This document shows, piece by piece, positions 33,838 to 40,551 of a DNA stretch of 40,551 nt (the stretch's first letter is position 1; each line of letters opens with the position of its first letter). The notes below the pieces were generated by a model. That model saw nothing but the letters and a program-made list of their open reading frames with translations. It made no database searches and was not told the origin of the DNA. This DNA is from Vibrio halioticoli NBRC 102217. GTDB lineage: Bacteria > Pseudomonadota > Gammaproteobacteria > Enterobacterales > Vibrionaceae. The translations under genes and the position numbers were made by a program. The DNA lies in assembly GCF_000496695.1 (NCBI RefSeq), contig NZ_BAUJ01000049.1, forward strand, positions 1-40,551. Reading direction: 5' to 3'.

Positions 33838-35292
33838 ATGGAAGGATTTTATCAAGCCCTCACTTTGATAGGGATTGGCCTATATTGGATGTTGGTCGCC
33901 GGTGTCACGATTCGTGTGGTTATAAAACGCCGCTCAGTCAGTGTGTCTCTAGCTTGGCTAATGATCATCTATATCCTGCCTATTTTCGGTGTCATCTTTT
34001 ATTTCCTGTTTGGCGAGCTTAACCTGGGTAAGAAACGGGCCGAGCGAGCGCAAGCTATGTTTATTCCTTATAAGACATGGTTTCTCAAACTGCTGGACTG
34101 TAATGCTCACTTACCAGAAAAAACGCCTACTCACATTACCCATATTGATGATCTCTGTACCAACCGTATGGGTATTCCTGCTTTATGTGGTAACACCCTC
34201 TCTTTGCAAGACACCCCACAAAAGATTTTAAAATCCATTATTGAAGATATTGAACTGGCGCAGCACTTTATTCGAATGGAGTTTTATATTTGGAACGAAG
34301 GTGGACAAGCCAACGGCGTGGTTTCTGCCCTTATTCGCGCTTCACAACGTGGCGTACGTTGTCAGATTCTATTGGACGCCGCAGGGAGTGGTAAGTTCTT
34401 CTCTTCATCTTGGTGTCAGATGATGGAAAATGCCGGCGTGGAAGTGGTGCAGGCCCTCAAGGTAAAGCCTATTCGTATGTTCTTACGCCGTTTAGATTTG
34501 CGTCAGCATCGTAAAATCATCGTCATTGATGATGCGGTGGCCTACACAGGTTCCATGAACTTGGTTGACCCTGAGTATTTTAAGCAAGATGCAGGGGTTG
34601 GCATGTGGGTGGATGTGATGGTGCGTATTACCGGCCCTACGGTAAACGTACTGTCGGCTATCCATTGCTGGGACTGGGAAGTAGAAACCGGCGAGCGCTC
34701 TTTCCCTACTGCGCCTGAGTGCCATATTAAACAAGATAACTTACTGCACCCCATTCAAGTGGTGCCATCCGGCCCGGGTATGCCGGAGAATTTAATACAC
34801 CAAGTATTGAACATATCCATTAGCCGCGCCTTAAAATCGGTGACCATCACCACCCCTTACTTTGTGCCAAGCGAAGAGCTATTGCAAACATTGCGCACCA
34901 CCGCTCAGCGCGGGGTAAAAGTAGAGCTAATCATTCCGAAAAACAACGACTCGATTATGGTGGGTTGGGCATCTAAAGCTTTTTATGCGGAGCTGCTCTC
35001 TGCAGGCGTGCTCATTCATGAGTTCACCGGGGGGTTACTGCATACCAAGTCGGTCGTCATTGACGAGCAGTACTGCCTTATCGGTACCGTAAACCTTGAT
35101 GTGCGCAGTCTGTGGCTGAACTTTGAAGTGACTTTAGTGGTGGATGATGCCGAATTCACTAAGCAACTGTACTGGTTACAACAAACTTATATGGAACAAT
35201 CCACCGTGGTGGATGAGGCGCGCTGGCGTGAGCGCAGCATTCAACATAGATTCTTGGAGCGTGTCTTCTATCTATTCAGTCCAATTTTGTAA
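33838..35292 (+). CDS. clsA: Cardiolipin synthase A
   Basis: ClsA joins two phosphatidylglycerol molecules into cardiolipin in the inner membrane. The 484-residue protein has two N-terminal membrane helices (about 8-28 and 38-58) and two phospholipase-D HKD sites: H224-K226-D231 in QHRKIIVIDD and H402-K404-D409 in LHTKSVVID. It starts at ATG with GAGAGAA just before it. In E. coli clsA also lies beside yciI and yciU, so the neighbourhood is partly conserved. Its substrate is made by the PgsA pathway at the left end of the window. Confidence 0.95.
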   Translation: MEGFYQALTLIGIGLYWMLVAGVTIRVVIKRRSVSVSLAWLMIIYILPIFGVIFYFLFGELNLGKKRAERAQAMFIPYKTWFLKLLDCNAHLPEKTPTHITHIDDLCTNRMGIPALCGNTLSLQDTPQKILKSIIEDIELAQHFIRMEFYIWNEGGQANGVVSALIRASQRGVRCQILLDAAGSGKFFSSSWCQMMENAGVEVVQALKVKPIRMFLRRLDLRQHRKIIVIDDAVAYTGSMNLVDPEYFKQDAGVGMWVDVMVRITGPTVNVLSAIHCWDWEVETGERSFPTAPECHIKQDNLLHPIQVVPSGPGMPENLIHQVLNISISRALKSVTITTPYFVPSEELLQTLRTTAQRGVKVELIIPKNNDSIMVGWASKAFYAELLSAGVLIHEFTGGLLHTKSVVIDEQYCLIGTVNLDVRSLWLNFEVTLVVDDAEFTKQLYWLQQTYMEQSTVVDEARWRERSIQHRFLERVFYLFSPIL

Positions 35293-35374
35293 TCTTAATT
35301 GTTGATATTTTACTTGCACTGCCTGCCTTGCTCATGGTTTAAATAAGGAAAAGAAACCACATCAGGGAAGGCAG

Positions 35375-36583
35375 ATGTCTAAAAGCAAATCTCCAGTATC
35401 GAAACCAACGCAACTTATCAGTGCTGGCAGAGACAAAAAATACACTCATGGAGTGGTAAACCCTCCGGTACAGCGCGCATCAACGGTGTTATTCGACACT
35501 GTCGCTGAGAAAACTCAAGCTACTATTAATCGCGCTAATAAAGCCCTTTTTTACGGTCGTCGTGGCACTCAAACCCACTTTGCTTTTCAAGATGCTATGG
35601 TTGAGCTAGAAGGTGGATTTGGCTGTGCGTTATACCCGTGTGGTACTGCGGCCATTTCCAATGCCATTTTATCTTTTGTCAAAGCCGGCGATCACATTTT
35701 AATGGTCGATACTTGTTACGAGCCCACTCGCGACTTCTGTAACACCATGCTAAAACGTCTTGGCGTGGAAACCACTTACTATGCGCCTACCATTGGTGAA
35801 GAAATTAGCGAGCTAATTCAGCCGAATACTAAAATTCTGTTTTTAGAATCTCCGGGCTCGGTGACTATGGAAGTGCAAAACGTACCACTGCTTGCTGAGA
35901 TTGCGCACAACAACGACATGATTGTGATGCTTGATAACACTTGGTCTGCGGGTCTGCACTTCTCTCCGTTTGACTATGGCGTTGATATTTCCATTCAAGC
36001 GGCCACAAAATACATCGTGGGTCACTCCGATGTAATGCTTGGCACTGCAATTGCGACGGAGGCTTACTGGGATCAACTGCGCGAAAACAGCTATTTGATG
36101 GGACAATGTGTCTCCCCAGATGATGCTTACCTTGGTTTACGCGGCATTCGCACTCTTGATCTGCGCTTAAAGCAGCACCAGCAAAGCAGTTTAGCCGTGG
36201 CTAAATGGTTACAAGCTCGCCCTGAAGTGGATCATGTTAGACATCCTGCCCTTGAAACTTGCCCAGGTCATGAATATTTTGCACGTGACTTCACCGGTGG
36301 CAATGGTCTGTTCTCGTTTGTGATGAAATCACAAAACAGCAAAGCGACCACTGCGCTATTAGATGGCATGGAACTGTTTGGTATGGGGTATTCTTGGGGC
36401 GGTTATGAGAGCCTTATTCTTGCCAATGAACCACGTAGCTTTAATAGCCTAAGAACGGTGGCAAACCCTAACTTTACTGGTACTTTGTTCCGTATTCATA
36501 CCGGTCTTGAAAACGTTGACGATCTTATCAAAGATTTAGAAAACGGTTTTGCTCGTTACAACGCCGTGTTAAACGCGCAATAA
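35375..36583 (+). CDS. metC: Cystathionine beta-lyase
   Basis: MetC splits cystathionine to homocysteine, pyruvate and ammonia in methionine synthesis. The 402-residue protein is a fold-type I pyridoxal-phosphate enzyme with the cofactor lysine K212 in QAATKYIVGHSD and D187 in MLDNTWSAG. The tyrosine-containing FYGRRGTQTHF and YSWGGYESLI segments are those expected of MetC rather than MetB. The ribosome binding site (GGGAAGG) is close to the ATG, and AAGGCAG (35368-35374) could pair with CTGCCTT (35323-35329), possibly hiding it. I saw no convincing tandem MetJ boxes. Confidence 0.94.
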   Translation: MSKSKSPVSKPTQLISAGRDKKYTHGVVNPPVQRASTVLFDTVAEKTQATINRANKALFYGRRGTQTHFAFQDAMVELEGGFGCALYPCGTAAISNAILSFVKAGDHILMVDTCYEPTRDFCNTMLKRLGVETTYYAPTIGEEISELIQPNTKILFLESPGSVTMEVQNVPLLAEIAHNNDMIVMLDNTWSAGLHFSPFDYGVDISIQAATKYIVGHSDVMLGTAIATEAYWDQLRENSYLMGQCVSPDDAYLGLRGIRTLDLRLKQHQQSSLAVAKWLQARPEVDHVRHPALETCPGHEYFARDFTGGNGLFSFVMKSQNSKATTALLDGMELFGMGYSWGGYESLILANEPRSFNSLRTVANPNFTGTLFRIHTGLENVDDLIKDLENGFARYNAVLNAQ

Positions 36584-36606
36584 CCCGTAAATAGTCACTC
36601 GTTAAT

Positions 36607-36637
36607 ATTTGGCTTCTTCGCTCTAGAGAAGCCAAAT
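36607..36637 (+). terminator. Hairpin after metC (possible terminator)
   Basis: An 11-bp stem ATTTGGCTTCT/AGAAGCCAAAT with a 9-base loop lies 23 bases after metC. It lacks a proper T-run, so termination efficiency is uncertain. Confidence 0.55.
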
Positions 36638-36766
36638 CACAATCCCCTCTTCTATTTCTTGGCTAGACCTATATACTGCCCGCATCAATGAGTAGGTTGT
36701 ATGCTGTCAAAAATCCTTTTTAAAACGGTTTCTAAAACCTATCTCTAACATCCGTTTCAACAAGCT

Positions 36767-37303
36767 GTGTCTAAAATTATGTCTAAAAATAACTTCACCA
36801 TTATTGGTCTATGTAACCCTAAAAGCCCTACTAATGTTGGGGCCGTCATGCGCGCCGCTGGCTGTTACCAAGCCGACGAAGTGCGATTTACTGGCGAGCG
36901 CTTTGCAAAAGCCGCTAAATATCATACCGACACCAAAGATATGACCACCAAGATTGCCCTTAATCAAATGCAATCTATGACCGACGATCTTGATGATGAT
37001 ATTAAAATTGTGTGCGTGGAATTAGCAGAAGGCGCAACGCCGCTGCCACAGTTTAACCACCCACAAAAAGCCCTCTATATTTTCGGCCCAGAAGACAGTT
37101 CGATCCCGCAAAGCATTGTCGATAAAGCTGACGAAGTGGTTTACGTACCCACTATTGGTTGTATGAACCTTGCCGCAACCGTAAACGTACTTTTATATGA
37201 CCGACTGGCAAAATCAGGCCAAGCGATTGACCATACTAGCCGCGTACTTGAAAGCCGTGATGTCAATAATCGCTTAAAAGTCTCTCAACACGAGCAATCT
37301 TAG
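36767..37303 (+). CDS. SPOUT (TrmH/SpoU-family) RNA methyltransferase
   Basis: This 178-residue protein is a knotted SPOUT methyltransferase. All three SpoU motifs are present: NPKSPTNVGAVMRAA (motif 1), ALYIFGPEDSSIPQ (motif 2) and VYVPTIGCMNLAATVNVLLYD (motif 3). The SAM-binding trefoil knot lies in the last two. It is short, with no N-terminal RNA-binding domain. The substrate RNA is not known for this subgroup. GTG at 36767 and ATG at 36779 are both possible starts; the peptide MSKIMSKN and the lack of a clear ribosome binding site leave it open. Confidence 0.85.
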   Translation: MSKIMSKNNFTIIGLCNPKSPTNVGAVMRAAGCYQADEVRFTGERFAKAAKYHTDTKDMTTKIALNQMQSMTDDLDDDIKIVCVELAEGATPLPQFNHPQKALYIFGPEDSSIPQSIVDKADEVVYVPTIGCMNLAATVNVLLYDRLAKSGQAIDHTSRVLESRDVNNRLKVSQHEQS

Positions 37304-37358
37304 TTGTGCATTTAAATGCTTCACACATCTTTGGCAACGCATTAATTTAAGGAAAACC

Positions 37359-38498
37359 ATGTACCAACTCACCGTTTCATTAGAGCAATTCTTAGCCGAA
37401 TTTTGGCAAAAGAAACCGACCATTATCAAAGGCGGTTTTGCACACTTCCAAGACCCTGTTTCGCCAGAAGAGCTAGCGGGGCTGACGATGGAAGAAGAAG
37501 TGGACTCTCGCTATGTATCTAACAAAAACGGTGAATGGACAGCAGAGCATGGCCCATTTAACGAAGACAAATACGCTGAACTTGATGAATCCAACTGGTC
37601 TATCATAGTGCAAGCGGCCAATCACTGGCACCAAGGCGCGGCTCAATTGGTTGAGCCTTTCAAAGCCATGCCACAGTGGTTATTTGATGACTTGATGATC
37701 AGCTACTCGGTAAAAGATGGCGGCGTTGGCCCTCATATCGACCAATATGATGTGTTTATTATTCAAGGGAGCGGTAAACGCCACTGGCGAGTAGGCGCAA
37801 AGGATGAAGGTCAGTACATCGAAACCTGTCGCCACAGCGCCCTACGTCAAATTGAATCCTTTGACGCGATTATCGATGACATCCTTGAACCGGGTGACAT
37901 CTTATACATTCCGCCGGGCTTTCCACACGATGGCTACGCACTAGAGCCTTCAATGAGTTACTCGGTGGGTTTTCGCTCCCCTAAAGAGCAAGAGCTGATC
38001 AGTAATTTCGCCGACTACGTTTTAGCCAATGATATTGGTGATGAGCACCTGCACAAACCCGACTTGAGCACGCAAAACAATTTTGGGCAAATCAGCTCAA
38101 GCGATCTGCAGTCATTAACCCAAATGTTAAAAGCCTCACTCGATGATGAACAATGTATCAGTGACTTTATGGGTTGCATGTTAAGCCAGTCACGCCACCA
38201 GCTGAATATCATCACCCCAGAACCGCTTTGGCAAAGTGAAGAAATAGCCAACCACATTCAAACCGGCGGGTTTATAGAGAAAGTATCAGGTCTGCGCGCC
38301 CTATTTCACGAGCAAGATCCAAGCATCGCGTACATTAACGGTGAAGTGATTAAGGTGCCAAACGAGTGTACAGATGTTATTGAGTTATTGTGTGGTCAAG
38401 AGCAGATAAGCGCCGATAACTGGCCTAGCGAAACCTCTAGCGCTATGGTTTCGTTGTTGTGCGATTTGGTTAACAAAGGCTATTGGTATATAGATTAA
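37359..38498 (+). CDS. roxA: 50S ribosomal protein L16 arginine hydroxylase RoxA (YcfD)
   Basis: This is a JmjC-domain, 2-oxoglutarate- and iron-dependent oxygenase that hydroxylates an arginine of ribosomal protein L16. The 379-residue protein has the iron triad H126-x-D128 (GPHIDQYDVF) and H190 (PPGFPHDGYA), at nearly the same positions as E. coli YcfD. R141 in GKRHW probably contacts 2-oxoglutarate, and a dimerising and winged C-terminal region follows. It starts at ATG with AAGGAAA 5-8 bases upstream and lies 55 bp after the SPOUT gene. Confidence 0.95.
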   Translation: MYQLTVSLEQFLAEFWQKKPTIIKGGFAHFQDPVSPEELAGLTMEEEVDSRYVSNKNGEWTAEHGPFNEDKYAELDESNWSIIVQAANHWHQGAAQLVEPFKAMPQWLFDDLMISYSVKDGGVGPHIDQYDVFIIQGSGKRHWRVGAKDEGQYIETCRHSALRQIESFDAIIDDILEPGDILYIPPGFPHDGYALEPSMSYSVGFRSPKEQELISNFADYVLANDIGDEHLHKPDLSTQNNFGQISSSDLQSLTQMLKASLDDEQCISDFMGCMLSQSRHQLNIITPEPLWQSEEIANHIQTGGFIEKVSGLRALFHEQDPSIAYINGEVIKVPNECTDVIELLCGQEQISADNWPSETSSAMVSLLCDLVNKGYWYID

Positions 38499-38507
38499 AC
38501 GAGGAAT

Positions 38508-38578
38508 AATAGAGTGTTGTGTTTATCAAGAGCCATAAATTGAACGGCAAATAACTTAGAAAAACAGCACTCTATTTT
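38508..38578 (+). terminator. Long imperfect hairpin after roxA
   Basis: AATAGAGTGTTGTGTTT (38508-38524) pairs with the segment 38560-38576 with one G-U pair and one mismatch, around a 35-base loop, followed by a short T-run. It begins 10 bases after the roxA stop codon and may terminate or protect its message. Confidence 0.5.
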
Positions 38579-38586
38579 AAACTCAC

Positions 38587-38605
38587 GGGTAAATGCCATT
38601 TACCC
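38587..38605. repeat. GGGTAAATG inverted repeat
   Basis: GGGTAAATG (38587-38595) and CATTTACCC (38597-38605) form a perfect 9-bp inverted repeat with a single central base and no T-run. The same arms make the core of the terminator at 10495-10528. Confidence 0.7.
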
Positions 38606-38820
38606 AAAGCCTCACGTATCTTGTCGGTGAGCATTAAAAATAAAACTTGCTGAGGCTACAAAATGTTTTTCTGAATACATATTTAATTTTCAATTAAATA
38701 AAGCCCCTGCAATTTTAAGCGGGATTTTTGCTTTGTCTTTCTTGATTATTGGTGTTTGATTTAGTTGAATGAAAAAACGTGGCGTTAGCAATTTCATCTG
38801 CACATTTTATAGGTAAGTAT

Positions 38821-38850
38821 AAAAGGCATACCCTTTCGAGTATGCCTTTT
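38821..38850. terminator. Bidirectional terminator before alkaline phosphatase end
   Basis: An 11-bp perfect stem AAAAGGCATAC/GTATGCCTTTT (38821-38831 with 38840-38850) has T-runs on both strands, and lies 24 bases past the alkaline phosphatase stop. Confidence 0.9.
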
Positions 38851-38874
38851 CCCATCACTAAAAAGTATCAGTGA

Positions 38875-40386
38875 TTATTCTTCAAAAATATCTTTAATCG
38901 CGTGGAATAGGTGATTGTTTTGGAAGTAGTCACCTGTTGCTCCCGTATGGCGGTAACGCTCTGCATAGCTTTCGTCAGTACCGATAACATATTCAGAGAA
39001 TTTATCTGCGCCATTACCTTTAGCATAGAAACGAACTAGCTCGTTAGTATGAGAGCCGCTGTAGTAAGCGACTGTTGGCATCTTCTCTGCACCTGGGTTT
39101 TCAACACCCGCATAGATAGCTGAATCAGAAGTTTCACCTAACACGTACGCATTCCCGTGGTCAGTTGTCACGATAAGTAGTGTTTCTTCCCAGTTGCTGT
39201 TTGCTTCAACCCAGTCAAACACATCTTTTACTGCATCATGGAAGTCAACTTGCTCTTCGATAATACCAGCAGTGTCTTTACGGTGAGCAGCCCAATCGAC
39301 TGCGCCACCTTCGATCATAGCAAAGAAGCCATTTTCATTTTGAGATAGGTAGTTCAATGCACCGACAGACATAGTGCCTAGATCTGGAACGGACGCCAGT
39401 TCAGGACAAGCAAAAGCAGTTTCACGTAAAGATTCATCTTCACAAGTACGGTCATATTGTGTCGTCCAACCCGTTTGGAAAATACCCAGTAGCGGACCAT
39501 TCATTATCTCATCTGATGCAATGCCTTGCGCTAGCTGATCAAAGCTGTCTTTAGTTTCGATGAACGTCCAAGGAGTTTCAGAAGTTGCTGAAGTTAGCGT
39601 ACCAGCTTGAAGCTCATTCCAATCTTCCTCACTAATGTATCTGAAGTTATAATCAGCCTCTGCTAATTTTTGACCATCACCATCATACAAAGGGTGACCA
39701 CTACCGATAATAAGATCAGCATGGCCATTTTTTAGCATTGAGCTGGCAATTTCATGGTAGTTATTACGTGAAATATTGTTCGCAGCAAATGCCGCTGGCG
39801 TTGCGTGAGAGAACATTACGCTAGAAATAATACCGGTTGAAAGGCCATGCTCATGAGCATATTCGGTAATTTGCTTTTGAGGCACACCACAATTGTTGAC
39901 GGCAAGACCACCATTGTAAGTTGATTGGCCTGTTGCAATAGCTGAACCAGAAGCCGCCGAGTCAGTATAATTAGTATTAATGTAATCATAACCAGCAAAA
40001 ACTTTATCGCTTTCAATGAGTGTATCGTCAGCAGCCTTTTCCGGATCGTAGCCAAAGCCCTCGGCATACTGATCAGGATCACAGCTATCGCTTTCATCAG
40101 GTACAGAGTTACCATTTAGAGCATAAGTCGTCATCGCATAACGAGTATCTAGCTCATTGAAGGGATAAGTATCATTCAATAGCTCACCGTGTTGCCAAAA
40201 ACTTGCGATATCCCAAGCTCCATCACTTGCTCCATCACTGATCATTAAAATAACGTTTTTAGTTTTATTGACTTGGTCATTTGCTTCATCTGAACTGCTC
40301 TCAGATTGACAGCCAGAAAGAAGAAGTGCGGCTGCAATAGAAATAGCAAGAGTAGAATTAGAGGGTTTCATTTGTGTTATATCCAT
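38875..40386 (-). CDS. Alkaline phosphatase family lipoprotein (PhoA-type)
   Basis: This is a 503-residue exported phosphomonoesterase. A signal peptide with a lipobox (LLLSGC, cysteine 26) indicates membrane anchoring rather than free periplasmic location. The alkaline phosphatase fold is shown by metal ligand D51 (MISDGASDG), nucleophile S143 in YTDSAASGSAIATGQS, ATPAAFAANN, MIEGGAVDWAAHRKD, TTDHGNA and SGSHTNE. The ATG at 40386 and the one five codons later (40371) are both possible; the second gives a more usual signal peptide (MKPSNSTLAIS), and neither has a clear ribosome binding site. It probably scavenges phosphate from organic esters. The Pho box about 110 bp upstream is in the opposite orientation. 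Confidence 0.9.
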   Translation of the reverse strand: MDITQMKPSNSTLAISIAAALLLSGCQSESSSDEANDQVNKTKNVILMISDGASDGAWDIASFWQHGELLNDTYPFNELDTRYAMTTYALNGNSVPDESDSCDPDQYAEGFGYDPEKAADDTLIESDKVFAGYDYINTNYTDSAASGSAIATGQSTYNGGLAVNNCGVPQKQITEYAHEHGLSTGIISSVMFSHATPAAFAANNISRNNYHEIASSMLKNGHADLIIGSGHPLYDGDGQKLAEADYNFRYISEEDWNELQAGTLTSATSETPWTFIETKDSFDQLAQGIASDEIMNGPLLGIFQTGWTTQYDRTCEDESLRETAFACPELASVPDLGTMSVGALNYLSQNENGFFAMIEGGAVDWAAHRKDTAGIIEEQVDFHDAVKDVFDWVEANSNWEETLLIVTTDHGNAYVLGETSDSAIYAGVENPGAEKMPTVAYYSGSHTNELVRFYAKGNGADKFSEYVIGTDESYAERYRHTGATGDYFQNNHLFHAIKDIFEE

Positions 40387-40498
40387 TATTGAAAAAACTA
40401 AATGGAATATAGATTCTTTTCATGATGATTTTATTAAAGAAAAATAATGTAAATATTAATCTGAAATATAGGTTGTTTTATAATCAGCAGTAAAATAA

Positions 40499-40516
40499 CT
40501 GTATTTAATCTGTCAT
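40499..40516 (+). promoter_or_regulatory. Pho box (PhoB site)
   Basis: CTGTATT (40499-40505), a 4-bp AT spacer and CTGTCAT (40510-40516) form the two 11-bp-spaced direct repeats of a PhoB box. CAGTAAA one step upstream may be a third, weaker unit. It points rightwards, towards a gene outside the window, but it lies in the upstream region of the alkaline phosphatase gene. Confidence 0.65.
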
Positions 40517-40551
40517 AAACTTCAAGAAATTAGATTAATACCAATCACACT

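Larger units (their letters stand above)
38499..38874. other. roxA to alkaline phosphatase intergenic region, hairpin-rich
   Basis: This 376-bp region between convergent genes contains three palindromic structures: an imperfect 17-bp stem (38508-38524 with 38560-38576), the perfect GGGTAAATG/CATTTACCC hairpin (38587-38605) and the bidirectional terminator at 38821-38850. No gene is convincing. Confidence 0.6.

Noticed and set aside
35341..35385. Possible MetJ box (AGATGTCT) at the metC start
   Set aside because: Only one imperfect 8-mer is present and it overlaps the start codon; MetJ needs at least two tandem boxes.
36767..37303. Assignment of the SPOUT methyltransferase as TrmL
   Set aside because: The SpoU motifs fit the superfamily, but the sequence between them does not resemble E. 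coli TrmL, so only the family is given.

Overview
The window looks like a chromosomal segment of a Vibrionaceae-type gammaproteobacterium. The evidence is the gene order uvrY-uvrC-pgsA-tRNA-Cys, a trp operon with separate trpG and trpD but a fused trpCF, a multidomain family 19 chitinase, a lipoprotein resembling a type II secretion pilotin, and the yciB/yciA/yciI/clsA/yciU set of genes known near trp in enterics. Base composition is moderate to AT-rich. The species cannot be named from the sequence alone.

Layout. 1-3508 (minus): tRNA-Cys with its own promoter, then pgsA, uvrC and uvrY read towards it. 3509-7945: polB (DNA polymerase II), a yciU-type DNA-mimic gene, a small cysteine-rich CWC protein and an uncharacterised outer-membrane beta-barrel. 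7988-13581: a Bcr/CflA-type exporter divergent from a MerR regulator fused to an SAM methyltransferase, a GNAT acetyltransferase, an MsbA-like ABC exporter and a cytochrome b561. 13587-13644 is a perfect 58-bp palindrome resembling paired REP elements. 13650-16340 (minus): rluB, yciO and rnm (trpH).

16341-23421 is the complete trp regulon unit: a TrpR operator over a sigma70 promoter, a 37-residue leader peptide with three Trp codons, an attenuator with a competing antiterminator, then trpE-G-D-CF-B-A and a terminator. Repression by TrpR and attenuation by charged tRNA-Trp can both be read from the DNA.

23422-30201 looks like an accessory insertion between trpA and the yciB-yciA-yciI block. 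It carries a DUF4258/XRE toxin-antitoxin-like pair with a palindromic operator, an AbiV-type HEPN abortive-infection gene, a secreted GH19 chitinase, a dicarboxylate/amino-acid symporter and a DsbA-family oxidoreductase. The intergenic DNA here is unusually long, AT-rich and repeat-bearing.

30202-38498 returns to core genes: yciB-yciA-yciI-pilotin-like lipoprotein as one tight operon, a translationally coupled RluA-family/methyltransferase pair, clsA, metC, a SPOUT RNA methyltransferase and roxA. The window ends with a lipoprotein alkaline phosphatase, with a well-formed Pho box near the right edge.

The best candidates for less-described biology are the MerR-methyltransferase fusion facing an exporter, the AbiV plus DUF4258/XRE cluster, and the unexplained structured intergenic DNA around the chitinase and symporter. 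No CRISPR array, integrase, insertion sequence or rRNA was seen.
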